DNA of 64,000 nucleotides from Pseudoscleropodium purum (Eukaryota > Streptophyta > Bryopsida > Hypnales > Brachytheciaceae), in NCBI GenBank assembly GCA_963969395.1, contig OZ017805.1:5704001-5768000 (forward strand), given 5' to 3'. Every line of letters starts with the position of its first letter. Positions within the stretch are counted from its first letter, which is position 1. The notes beneath the pieces are model-generated. The model had not been told where the DNA came from. It was given only the letters and a program-made list of their open reading frames with translations, and did not search any database. The position numbers and the translations under genes were made by a program. This document shows, one piece after another, positions 1 to 11,164 of the stretch.

Positions 1-113
1 AACTCTATTGAATCGCAATTGCAATATAAGAAAAATCAAAATCCAAATGACTTCACTCTCAATCTTTCATTGGTGAAAACAATCAAAACAAAAAACCCAA
101 AACGGATTTTCTA

Positions 114-261
114 AGCCGCCCCGTTCGTCTGCCCCGTCCGTCCGCCCCACTTGTCCGCCTTCCGACGGCGAGAGGGACGTTGCGTCCACTGGCGTCCGTG
201 AGGACGAACGTCCGGGTTACGGACGCTATTTTGGGGCGGACGTATTGATTTGTCAACCCTG
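114..261. mobile_element. hAT-like MITE remnant (right end only)
   Basis: A GC-rich block of TCCG/GTCCGCC words ends in ATTTTGGGGCGGACG and then GTCAACCCTG. This is the same right terminus as the complete element at 1113-1379. No CAGGGTTGAC left end is found on its left side, so the left half is missing. It abuts directly on the 58-bp tandem array that starts at about 262. Confidence 0.75.
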
Positions 262-540
262 ATATCGGAAGATCACCTAATGATAAGTTGGACAATGCTT
301 TACTATGATTGTTTAAAGTGTATCAGGAGATCTCTTGAAGATTAACTTTATAGTGGCTTACTAGGATTGGTTACAATGTATTAGGAGATCTCCTGATGAC
401 TAGCTTTATAGTTCTTTACTACGACTAGTTATCTTGAATCAAGAGATCTCCCAATGTTGAACTCCACATTGTTGTACTTTAAATTTTTACATTCTATCTA
501 AAAATCTCCCAATAGAATCATTTAACTCTAAACCAAGTTA
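262..540. repeat. 58-60 bp tandem array with a palindromic core
   Basis: About five diverged units of 58-60 bp follow each other. Each has a GGAGATCTCC-like core (near 267, 323, 381, 439 and 498), preceded by a GATTGTTTAAAGTGTAT-like stretch and followed by TTTATAGT..TTTAC-like sequence. The core is the same palindrome that recurs singly up to 8.56 kb. The MITE remnant appears to have inserted into or beside unit 1. Confidence 0.7.
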
Positions 541-577
541 GGTTTCAATTTACTCAGTTAATATTTTCTAGTTACTA

Positions 578-593
578 TCGGGAGATCTCCAGA
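578..593. repeat. GGGAGATCTCCC-type palindrome, single copy
   Basis: TCGGGAGATCTCCAGA is one of the best single copies of the palindrome family that recurs through 0.3-8.6 kb. Other copies lie at 3074, 3145, 3265, 3363, 3713, 4327, 5331, 5360, 7458, 8308 and 8548. Confidence 0.7.
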
Positions 594-1112
594 GAATTCT
601 TATACGATAGATTGTATTGCTTGAGCCCTAAGCCTTTAATTTGTCATCCCTAGATCCTAAACCCTAAATCCTAGTGTCAGTAGTTATTATTTGGTTTGCT
701 AAAAAAAGTGATGCTTAATTTTAGAACCCTTTTGTAAACTTGTTAGGAATAGCCTTGTAGAACAATGTACTTCCTACCTACCTAAGATACTAAGAAACAA
801 CTAGCGAACAAGTAATGTATGACTTAAAAGTGACTAGGAAACAATTAATTCTACTACTAGGAAATTCAATTTGTATGAATGATTAAATTGCATTCATTTG
901 GATATATTTTGCAGCACACATTAATACATTTCTTCAGCCTTTCTTAAGAAACATAGGTATTTTAAATCGTCTTTGTAAATTTGAAAATTGGATGAATTGT
1001 AGTAGACATGTATCTTCATGTTTGAATAATAAATTTATAAGTTTTCATTCTTGTCCAATCACAAATTGCAAGAAATAGGTCTTTGATAGTGGAGGGTTGG
1101 AATTAGTGGTAG

Positions 1113-1379
1113 CAGGGTTGACACGACGTCCGGACGCGGACGTTCGGACGCTGTGTCCGCAGCGTCCGCTGACATTCGCGTCCGCCTGTCCGCTCGTCCG
1201 TCCGGTTACGCCCGTTCGATCGACACGCGGACTGATGTGGTCCGCAAGATTTAGGCGTCCGCCTCGGGCCGTCCGCCTTCCGACAGCGGGAGGGACACTA
1301 CGTCCGCTAGCGTCCGTGCGTCCGAACGTCCGGAAAACGGAAGCTATTTTGGGGCGGACGTTGAGATTCGTCAACCCTG
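1113..1379. mobile_element. Complete 267-bp hAT-like MITE
   Basis: The ends are CAGGGTTGAC and GTCAACCCTG, perfect 10-bp terminal inverted repeats. They are flanked by a perfect 8-bp direct repeat AGTGGTAG at 1105-1112 and 1380-1387. CAGGG-type ends with 8-bp target duplications are the hallmark of hAT transposons. The interior is GC-rich and full of GGACG/CGTCC words, in sharp contrast to the AT-rich flanks. It has no coding capacity, so it would need a transposase supplied in trans. The left end resembles 11559-11620 and the right end resembles 23334-23424. Confidence 0.92.
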
Positions 1380-1387
1380 AGTGGTAG

Positions 1388-4300
1388 AAGGCCTATCCTC
1401 ACAAGGTTAACCCCTATGCCTAGGGGACTAAAAGTGGTTGCGATAGCACTTTTAAGTTAAATAACACCTAACCACATTGCTATTAATAGTAATTTATATT
1501 TCTGAAAGATTTGTCTTGAAGTCTAGTTTTTGCATCAAAAAATGCAATCTTGGAAACCAATGATTATAATTTTTCTATTCAAGATTTTGTGCAAGAATAC
1601 CCATTGTATTTTTAACTTTTTATAGTATTGAGGGCTCTGAGAAATGAGCCTCAAATCTAACAGGACTTGGAGGAAAAATCATATTAGAAACTCATTTAAA
1701 ATCAATTTAGGTCCTCTAGCCTCATATTTTTTTTGTGACCAACTTTTTAGAATTGATAAGCAAAAAGTGAATTACAAAATTTTCAGCCTTTTGGTGAAAC
1801 GTTATAATCTTCCAATTTATAAGTGATATTGTTTTTTTTACCCTATGTGATCTCTAATATGTTTAGTTTGAATTTGTACGGATACATTTCCAAAAAAATT
1901 GATACATTTTATCAAATTGTTGATTTTTTATTCAATTTTGAGAAAATTTCTAGAGGCTCAAAGTAGGCCTTGGGCATTTAGGGGTTAATGTTAGATTTGC
2001 TTCTAAAGCACAAGAAGGAAGTGGTAAAGGTGCTTGGAACAATTCCAACCTTGAATATTGCAAATTCTAGCAATCCAAAGGAGATTTGAGTTTTAAGACC
2101 AAACGTACACCCCTTCCCATATTGGAGGTCTAGAATTTGTATAATGCGACCACAAATTGAGCACTTGAATTGAAGTTTCACACGTTTGATTTCAATTAGT
2201 TAAAGCTGTGCGGTCTTCGAGAATGCACTCAACATTTGGAAGGTGGATCAACATCTATAGATTTTGTCTATAGTTGTGCACGAACTAAAAGAATGCATTC
2301 CAAATTCCAAATGCAGAACCACACGACCCTGTCCAATTCCTAGCAGGAAACTGGGGCTCATGTATCGAAGGTTGATTTGCCATAACCTTAGACCAACCTA
2401 GAGTTCACTCTTTTGCACACGTGAGGGAGTTGTGGACGCATAGCAATTGAAAGACGTGTTTTACGACATGGCCATTACTTCTAGATTAACACACATGGAG
2501 ATGTAAATCAAGATCTCTTTCGGTTGCAAGGTATGACATCCTTACACTTCACTAAACCCAAGTGCAGTATTTTGTAGACGATTATTTCTTCATGTGATTG
2601 CTCTAGAGTGACACATGTAGTAGGCATTTAGTGGAAGTGTTCCACAATACAATAGCAATATAAGTCTTTTCTTGTGCAAGTGAAATGTAGGAAATTGCAT
2701 TCTTTCATGAGATCATTGAATGACCTATATTGTTACTATAGTCCTACTGCCAAGTCGTTGTAGTTCGCAAAATAGAAATTGTAGACAACAAAGGTAAAAC
2801 AGTGTGGATCATCATCCTCTACCAAGGTGTAGTGTGGAGTGATATGTGTACTGCGATGGGGAATTCCCGAGGATAGTGGCTGTTGTGAGAATGGTCTTCT
2901 TAATTGGAAAATTAAACTTTGAGCTCTAGTGATACTTAGGAAAGTAGGAATTAGCGCTAGTGAAGAAGTGTACCTCAAATATATGTGTTAGCATATAGTA
3001 TATTATATAATAGGTGTACTCGTAAAATACATATACACCAAGCCATAATCGATAGTGAAGTAGAACTTTCATATTGGGAGATCTTTGGTTGGATATATTG
3101 TGTAGTACTTGATTGTAGTTCTTTAGCATTTGTAAGAAGATCCTTCTAGAGATCTCTCGATGGCATGAATATGACATATTATGATAATTATGCATGGGAT
3201 TTAGTTAACAAGGCCAATAGGAGAGTTCCCGATGGTCAATTACAAACTTTCATGCATTTGGACATTAGGAGATTTCTTGATGAAACCATTAGTGTTCACA
3301 AAGTTTTTTGTACAACATTAGTTGGTTCTTTGGATAATGCAGTAGAGATTTGGAGGCATTCATCGGGAGATCTCTCAATACAAGAAGAAATATCTTCTAG
3401 GACAAAAGAATTTATGATATACTTATTTTCATTTAAATCGATCTTTGTAACGCCATCAAGTTATCTCTGGATGGATATTCATATTCTAGTACCTTCATGT
3501 GAACATGAGGTCATCATCTACCGAATATAACCCTTTCTAGAACTACAAGTTTCCTGCCGTGGATCTTGTTTCTGAAATCATGGCTATTGTGTATTACACA
3601 CACACTTATATAGAGCATCGTGTACAATCTGTACATATACTAGCAAGCCTCATACCTCAGTAGTACTTGCTCTGTCTTGCATCTGCATTGAATGAAGATA
3701 TTTTGTACTTGTACCAGGAGATCTTTAGATGGAGGTAAACAACGTTCTATATTCATTTTCCTAGAATAGTGATGTTCATTCGAGATAGGTACCTTATTTG
3801 CAGAATTTCAAGTACAATTTACTCCTACCCTTTCTGGACATGAACTTTTAATCTTGGGAACTGGATGCTTAACTATATAGGGCATTTATGTCATTTGCAA
3901 AGTTTTTCATTCAATATTAGGTTTTAAGACATGGTTACCAAGGAAGTTGGGTCCGATACAATGTACTCTTACTTTGAGTCTCTCATTGATGCAATGATCC
4001 CATACATAGGTGGAACCCAAGAGGAGGGTGATTCCTATAAATCTTGTGGTACAACTTCACCCATCAATGATGGTGACTCTGTTAAATTGTTTGTTGAAGG
4101 ATTGGGTGAAGTAGGAATAGGATCAGTCGTAGAGGCTTGCCCTCAAGGTCAATGGTTCAATGTGGCCATCATGATAAATCCATGGGTGTTTCTTCTCTTA
4201 CGGCCACATTTGTTCATTTCAAAAGCACAACATTGTAGATTGAACCCTTGCCAAAGGGGTTTGACGATGTTGATTGATGTAGTAGAACGGACAATTCTAT

Positions 4301-4880
4301 GGAGAGTCGATGATGTTGTCAAATCATCGGGAGATATCCTGATGGATATGCATCCGTATATTTGTCAAGATGAATGGATGGGAATAGAAGTGCACCGCAG
4401 GGATTCTGTAGGTGTATTTTTTTCCTTGGGTCGAATAAATTGTTGAAGGACAAACAATCATTTTCTAGATAGTACACTTGGTGAGGACCACATTGGCATC
4501 ATAGTCCTAGACATTTTCGTGGGTAACAAAGAGGATATCATGATGGATTCTTGATGGTACATGTCAGAGTGTTGGTTTCCAGACAGCTGATTGTTAAAGA
4601 AACAATGGATTATTTTGCATCCCTTCCGAATCTATAAGATCCACTTGCCTACCTTGGTGGAAGAGCGAAGGCACCTTATTGCTTCATCATTCGGAGGCCT
4701 AGTCTTTAGTAGAGGGACTCACCTTATGTCCGAAAAACAATAGAGGACGAAATTTGGAAGGTCAATTTTGAGAAATGTTACAATAGTTGATGCTGCCAAT
4801 TCTTTCCACTAGAGAAGACTTTGAGAATTAGATAGTTATTCTAGCTAAAGTTTTTTAATAAGTGCTGACAATATAGAATT
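1388..4880. other. AT-rich stretch without a recognised gene
   Basis: No domain is recognised. Two open frames, 3165-3530 (+, 121 codons) and 3931-4446 (+, 171 codons), could be exons upstream of the DUF7869 gene, because they share its strand and the same palindromes lie in and around them. Neither shows a motif I can name. The 4327 palindrome lies inside the second frame and would encode Ser-Gly-Asp-Ile there. Confidence 0.4.
3931..4446 (+). CDS. Unrecognised open frame, possible 5' exon of the DUF7869 gene
   Basis: This is a 171-codon frame, unusually long for this AT-rich area, ending in TGA. I recognise no domain. It is on the same strand as the DUF7869 gene and about 0.4 kb upstream of its first convincing segment. 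It contains one copy of the GGGAGAT(A)TCC palindrome at 4327-4342. It could be a chance frame. Confidence in coding is low. Confidence 0.25.
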   Translation: MVTKEVGSDTMYSYFESLIDAMIPYIGGTQEEGDSYKSCGTTSPINDGDSVKLFVEGLGEVGIGSVVEACPQGQWFNVAIMINPWVFLLLRPHLFISKAQHCRLNPCQRGLTMLIDVVERTILWRVDDVVKSSGDILMDMHPYICQDEWMGIEVHRRDSVGVFFSLGRINC

Positions 4881-5239
4881 GTTGTAGGCGGATAATTACA
4901 TGCCGTAGATGGTAATCAAAAGTAGAAGTATATCACGTTAGAAGGAGTGGATGTATGTAGCACAGTGTGGAACATTATTTATGGGATCCCAAAGTCAACG
5001 TATTACAATTATGTTGAGAAGTACAAATAGGGCGTGGTTTCGACTACACATAGGAACAAGGGGATTAAACGCCCCAGAATGCATAGTGTTCAAGTTACTA
5101 GAACAATGAAAGCAATCATTGACATAATTCTAACTATATGCCCCATCAAATGAGAATGATTAGAAACGAGAGAGTAGATACACTTAAATATCTACCTATA
5201 GGGAACAACTAGAAGCATATTTAAGTTGATGCTAACAAG
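4881..5239 (+). pseudogene. DUF7869-type gene, upstream exon
   Basis: A single frame reads through C-S-T-V-W, Y-G-I-P-K-S-T-Y-Y and then H-R-N-K-G-I-K-R-P-R. This resembles the region that precedes the DUF7869 core in eukaryotic DUF7869 proteins, where a Cys-rich segment is followed by an HGN-G-type motif. The frame carries TAA (4893), several TAG and two TGA codons. The TAG between Y-K and G-V-V would be Gln if intact. A plausible 5' splice site, AAG|GTAGTAC, ends it at 5239. The stretch to 5498 would then be an intron with two palindrome copies (5331, 5360). Function is unknown. Members are often treated as transposon-associated. Confidence 0.55.
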
Positions 5240-5330
5240 GTAGTACACTAATTATTAACTTATGCTTGCAGTCATTCGCGGATTTGTCCGTTTCCATTTT
5301 CATTAGATGTTCTACACGTATCTCCATTTA

Positions 5331-5375
5331 TCAGGAAATCTCTTGATAAATCGTATCATGAGAAGATCTTTCAAT
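5331..5375. repeat. Two intronic GGGAGATCTCCC-type palindromes
   Basis: TCAGGAAATCTCTTGA (5331-5346) and GAGAAGATCTTTCAA (5361-5375) lie back to back in the putative intron between the two DUF7869 segments. They are diverged members of the 0.3-8.6 kb palindrome family. Confidence 0.6.
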
Positions 5376-5498
5376 GGTTTAGGCCACAATCGTTTATCAA
5401 TGATGTAAGTCTTGTGCATGGTTTCATTGTCTTGGGCATTTTTATAATGCCTTTGGATTCGTCACTAATTTGTTTTGTGATGTCGTTTGCAATTGAAT

Positions 5499-7440
5499 AT
5501 GGATTATGGCCTTCCTGCCATCAACCAATCTACTATCAATAGAATAAAAAAAGAGCACTTTAACAATGTTCCTATTAAGCTTGTTGGAAGCTCATTTGCA
5601 AAATGCACTATATATGACAACTTGTAGTAATTCATCTTCAAATCGCTTAAAGAAGGCCTGGAGTACATTGAGTTCACAAAGTAGAAAACTAAACATCTCA
5701 ATCATCAAGCATCCTACCATCGTTTGTATGCCTCGTGGCATGAGGAGTCCAAAAGGAACCCTTAGGAAATATTGTGCATTATTCACGATAAGATGGACAC
5801 TTCTAAGACGACTCTACCTAGAATGCAGGTTACAATAAAGGCCACACAAGGGTTGGGTTAGTTTTCCATGAGCGTATTTGGAATGGTAGATCATGGGCAC
5901 AATGATGGTGCATATGCACATTATGCCCCGTCATGTTGGCCGGGGGACTCAAACTTCATGATTTCTTCATTGGCTAGACTTTTTCGCCAACTAGAGGCGG
6001 TACCAATTCGAGAAATGGGTGACCTCGTTCCATATGCACCATTAAATGCTGTGTTTGAGGCACTAATTAGAAGGAAATCTAAGTGTATGGACACTTTGAA
6101 CCTCATTGAACCAAGTTCTTGATGTGGATCTCTTCTTCTTTCCAAGAATCTTTATTTGTAGCTTGACAACTCTACTAAGGATAACAAGAACTAGTACCTC
6201 ATCGCATTCTTGTCTTTGCTTACTACACAAGGCATCTTCAAAGAAATTCAAGTTAGGTTTTTACTTGTAGGATATACTCACGAGGGTATTGATGCTTACT
6301 TTAGTCACCTCTCAAAGTCCTTGAAGAGCAAGAACACTTTTGTTGTAGTCGATCTCATAAAAGCCTTCATGGAGTCTCAAGAACTTTCTTTTTTGCCAAA
6401 GTTTATATGGGAGGTGGGGAACTTCAAGTCCTCTGTCAAGGATTTCTTGTGCAGTGGCACATCTCATATAATTGGTTTGGGGAAGATGCATCTCTTTAAG
6501 TTCTATGTGGACAGTGATGGAATCCTAGTTATGAATTTCAAAAAGTCCGCAATTGATTCAAAGTGGCTACCATCTAATAAATCTTCTCAATGCCTATGAA
6601 AGAAAGACTATAGAGGACAATCCATGCTACCTATAGGTTGTCTAGAGCCTGCCTCATTCAAGCTCATCTAGAGTAGTAAAGTTCTAGACCCAATAAGAAA
6701 TTAAGAAAAGGCTAGAGAGAAGGCGCGTAAAGCTACCGTGAATAAGAGTTTCATATTGTCAGGACTAGAGAAGCACATTCAGTACTAGCGGAATGGAATG
6801 ACAAAATGCGAGGGATTTGTAACTGCATTTGGTCCATAAGTAGAGTATTGGAAGTGTACTCTATGCGAGCTAAAGGAACCACTACCCATATGTCTTCTAG
6901 AGTTGGTGGAAGGCCTCTAGCCAAAGCATGATTGGAGGATGACACATGATGAAACCCTTTGCTGAGGACCAAGGATTAATCCAGTTGACACAATTTTAGA
7001 GGAAGAGGACCCGGAACCTTACTGCAACTTTGCAAATGAAGCACCAAGGGAAAGCTTCAATCCTTGGGTTGACATTCGCCCAAGCTTATGGGTTCTTTTC
7101 ATACCCAAAGACCCTTCAGTTTGTGCTGTTTGGCAAAGAAGAGCATTGTCCAAAGTATGTAGAGAGCCAAGACATGAGAAGAACGGAATGTTCATGTTCC
7201 AATATTGGTGACCCGATAATTCAGAAAGTACATTGGAATTGAGGTACTAGAATTGTTGGCATGGAAAATGGGTTGTTTAAGGAACTCTGCCCACAAGGGT
7301 GGATGCATCTTGTATAGTATACGCAACTTAGTCTAAGATAGTCCACCCTAAATCACAAACTATTCCTAAGAGAAGTCGAGAAGTTGCTCTCGCAAATTTG
7401 AGTAGGGCAAACTAAGTGGACCCTTAATTGATTACCAAAT
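5499..7440 (+). pseudogene. DUF7869-domain gene, main segment, stop-riddled
   Basis: One unbroken reading phase of about 650 codons starts at an ATG. Its family hallmarks are D-K-M-D-T-S-K-T near codon 100, D-H-G-H-N-D-G near 130, L-x-L-D-N-S-T-K-D-N-K-N near 215, and G-Y-T-H-E-G-I-D-A-Y-F-S near 260. The last two match the DUF7869 pattern Q-x-DN..ENKN and GHTHEDID..FS. The first His of GHTH is Tyr here. I count roughly 17 in-frame TAG/TAA and 4 TGA, but no frameshift. The TAG just before L-D-N falls where the family has a conserved Gln. The biochemical role of the domain is unknown. Either this is a decayed copy mutated only by substitution, or the stops are read as sense. Confidence 0.7.
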
Positions 7441-8900
7441 CCTATGGTTTATAGCCATCAGGAGATCTCTGGATGCAATCTTCGTCCAACATCACGATTG
7501 CAATGTTGGGTTTTCTTGTAAACAGTTCTATACATCTTTTTAATTTATTCTTGTTGGAAATGTAGAACGGGCTGTCTCATTCAGGGCAAGTACCAAATTC
7601 CTTCTGCTAGTCGTAGCAAATGCTTTGACTTCGTTACCTTTGATCACTATTGTATCTTTACACTCTTGTTGTGGTTCATATAAGCGATAATGATAATGGC
7701 ATTGCTACAAGATAGTTTTGTTGCTTGTAGTATTACTACTCTTAATATCATTTTTAATTTCCTTGTTTTCGCCGTTTGTCACTTTTTTCTTTCCTAGTTC
7801 TCTAGATTGTACTTTCTACTGACTTTAAAAATTGCAACCATCCACTGCATGAATATGGAAGAAGACATTGTATGTTTTTGTCTTTATTCTCCATGCGGCG
7901 AACAAATAAGGACATAAGATACATAGCATGCATTGTGCACAGTATTAATAATGAACCTGCTTGTCTTCCAAGGTTTATTTAGTTCTCCATCAAGGGATTT
8001 CCAGTTAGTCCTTCCCTTTGGAGCCTCAACTACAAGTAGTAGTGTAAGCAATCGTTAATTACAATTTTTTCTTTTCTTGACATGTACCTATGCAACCTGT
8101 CGAGGTACGATTTCACCCTTCATATTGAACATTTGTTCTAGAGAACTAGACACATATTTTAGCACAAATTATTTTAGGTATCAAACTCGCACAATAGCAT
8201 AGTAATAAAAGAAGTTCTAAACTTCCACGTTCTACTGCATTACATTAAAATCTCACGTTGAAGTCATACATGTTTTAAGGGAAGTTCATGGATATTCTAA
8301 ACATTTATTGGAAGATCTTTAGATGGATTCTCTATCATCATCAAGCATGGACATGGATTCATTCAACAAACTTTTCTAGACTAACCCTAAACACTTCTCA
8401 AATACTATCTTTTCAAAATTTCCTATGCTCAAATGAAGGATCTACCAAATACCCTCAAAATAAGTTGAAACTCTTTATAGCCTAATTTCTAAGCCTTGGA
8501 ATTACTCTCTGTAAACACTTTTATACAATGTAAACTTCACATTATATTTGGACATCTCTAAATGCATTGCATAATTGCATGCATTGGAGAATTTGGGCAT
8601 TTATTGAATTTTGGACTTTCAATAGTCCAAAAGTAATTAAATATGGCATAGTTCTAAATAATTGTTGAAAAAAAGAATTCAGCAACTCCGCTTTGTCCCA
8701 CCCAAATTACCCAATGACCCAACAGTTGGCTAGGAAGGATTGCCCTCTTCTTGCTTCAATTTTACCCTTGGAGAAAACACTGAAATTTTTTATTTGTGTC
8801 TTATTCTCTATTTTTATAAATTTTGAATTCACATATGAAATTTGTCGTAGCACAAGGAAGCACAAATTCCTTAGTTAATGCCATAAATAGGATAAAAGTA
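7441..8900. other. AT-rich sequence, no gene seen
   Basis: The DUF7869 frame decays here, with a run of stops to TGA at 7626. Three more palindrome copies occur (7458-7473, 8308-8323, 8548-8563). No domain or RNA gene is recognised. Confidence 0.5.
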
Positions 8901-8929
8901 CTACTAAGTGACTTATATATTGTTTCCAA

Positions 8930-10140
8930 GAGATTTAGATCGTAACTCCCCTCAACGTCCGGAACCACATACAAAAAGTTAATTTCCTCAAACCCAAGTA
9001 ATACTAGACCGGAAAATCCTAGGCTTATATTCTAATTGTTATCACCACCTTCTTCATATAACTATAGTATTCCTCACTCTCCAACAACCAGGAAGGAGTG
9101 TTCGGACCCTATGCCTCTTTTGGTTTTGGTCTATTGTAACTAAGATGAAAAGGTTAACCTCTAAGTTAGAAGGTTCCGCTCTTAGTGTTAAGTAAGGATG
9201 CGTAAATCCTACCCTCCAAAGTATTTAAGTGACTAGAGATCCATTATATCCACAATCATACAAATACACAAAGAAACATATGCTTCCTCACAACTAATTT
9301 GGTTGATAATCCAAACCAGAAGGTCACTCAAGAAGCCCCTATTTCCTCCACTTACTACAACGACAAACTCAATCAAAACCTAGTTCCTTCAAGTTGTGGA
9401 CAAAGCACTTGATTAACTACGTGCACTATATCCGGTTACTAACTCCATTTCTGATTATAGCAAGACCTCTTTGCGAATTAACTAGTGTGCAGCCCAATCT
9501 TCCGAGCTCACATCCAATTGCAATACGGCTATCTTCCACAAAAGTCTTCAAGTAGTCAGTCCAAACAAATACTCGCCCAATACACTAATTGCTACTTACA
9601 TAAATAATTGCTCCAATGAAACCAAATCTAGTCAAAATCCGAGGGCCACTTCCGATCTCCCTCTACCATAATAAAGCCCAGCTACCCGCACTAAACAATG
9701 GTTCTAGCTGGTATAACAACTCAACATCAAGCAAAACACTCAAAGCATAAAGCGGAAATATTGAGTTGGTTTTACTTAAAGAAAAAGAAAACATCAAAGT
9801 ATGAAAATGCCCGCAATTTCACACTAAAATCCACCCCTAAATAACTAACAACCCTGAAAACCCTAAAAGCACCCAAAAGAATAATATAAGGCTAAGGGAA
9901 TGACATGTCACATTTCCCTAATCCTAAAAATTGTTGACTTCTAAATAGAAGACAAAATTTGCCAAAAGTAGTTCTCACATTTGGAAAAGCTAGATCCGGA
10001 CGTCTAAGTACATCCACACTAAAAATACCTTTCTAATGACTTCCTTTGGTACAAAAACTTTGGTTTTCTTTGCTTACCTATTTCTATCCTAAAATAGCCA
10101 ATCCTAAGATTTCTTCGCCTACTTTGGACTTCCCTCTATT
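8930..10140 (-). repeat. LTR-like region of a Ty3-type element (copy 1)
   Basis: The sequence shares short collinear blocks with 32.1-33.1 kb and with the 3' LTR at 58.7-60.29 kb. Examples are CTACTACAACGAC/T and AACCCTAAAAGCAC. All three read in the same direction, so this copy belongs to a minus-strand element. Ends are not defined. No coding sequence is seen. Confidence 0.5.
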
Positions 10141-10149
10141 AGTTTAGTG

Positions 10150-10721
10150 ACCCCTCTTTTTACTAGCTACTTTCTACTAGTTAAGGCTTTGCCTCCATGT
10201 ACAATCTTCTCCTTGCCCCAAACCAGAATTTTGCCCTTACCTTTTCGAAGAAGGGAATCTTGTTCCCGTTTTGATTTTCCTTCTTCCTCTGTCATTTTGC
10301 CTTTGTCTCCAATTTGCTCTAGAGACTCTTCTTTTTCTTCTTGTGATCCTAGATCAACATCTAGACTACGCTCCTCTAATCTCTTCGTTGTTTATTTATA
10401 CTTGGAGGCACTGGGTATGGATGCAGAAGGGTTGGTTTTCTTGCTCTTCAAAGTGTCCAGGCTCTCTTCTCCAAACTTTGACTGAGCTCGGGTCTGGGAT
10501 TCGAAAATACCTACCTTTCTAGCATCCGACTCTATTCGACTACTTAGTCTAGTGGGTAGCAGAGTAGCCTCTACTTCCTTCTCCTTTCTTTCCTTTGAAG
10601 CCATTGGAGAGGAAAGGAGTGACTTAGAGGGGGTTGCTCCACTCAACCAACTAGATCCTTTTCCTGTTTTCGATTTAAGATCCGATTGCATCACTATCCT
10701 TGTGAAAGCACAAAAACTCAA
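10150..10721 (-). pseudogene. gag C-terminal fragment (copy 1, minus part)
   Basis: The frame 10392-10721 continues past a TAA to about 10150. It is rich in Lys, Glu and Ser (K-E-R-K-E-K-E-V, Q-E-E-K-E-E-S-L), like the tail of the gag at 33.3-33.9 kb. It lies next to the LTR-like region, as expected for the 3' end of a gag-only element. At about 10.72 kb the homology flips strand, so this piece and the next belong to a head-to-head rearrangement. Confidence 0.45.
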
Positions 10722-11164
10722 ATTAGATAATTTAGATTAGATAGACTTGCAAATTTCAATTTTTCTGATAACTTCTAGAGATTTATGCTACACTACGACT
10801 ATAATAAAAATAATTAGTTTTTGGGTCGCTATAACCTTTAGTAATGTTACGGAAACAAGTCCGATACGGATTCGGAATCCGGAAAAGTACTAGATTTCCT
10901 AAACCTACGTTCTAAGAAACTAGGAGACTATTAGGGGAATAGTCATCTACCCGTTCTCCACCAGGAACTGTCAACTGCACGTCGAGTACTTAAACCCACT
11001 TCCACTCCTCTTTTACTCCCTCTCTGTTTGCTGAACTTAATCAACGTATAGTTGAGAGAAAGAATGGTGAGTTAGTGATCGAGATAGGACGAGACGGAAG
11101 GAATAGTACTGGATTAGGGTTTACAAGTTGTCGATGATTCATGGTGGCGGCTGCTATTTGAGCT
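10722..11164 (+). repeat. 5' leader/LTR-like piece of the plus-strand Ty3 fragment
   Basis: Blocks such as CACAAAAACTCAAA, GATAGACTT, CCTACGTTCTA and GTGGTGAGTTAGTGATCG are shared with the reverse complement of 35.16-35.5 kb. It is therefore the region upstream of gag in the same family, here on the plus strand. Confidence 0.5.

Noticed and set aside
1097..1387. Overlapping frames on both strands in the MITE
   Set aside because: They lie entirely within a non-coding MITE with perfect TIRs and target duplication.
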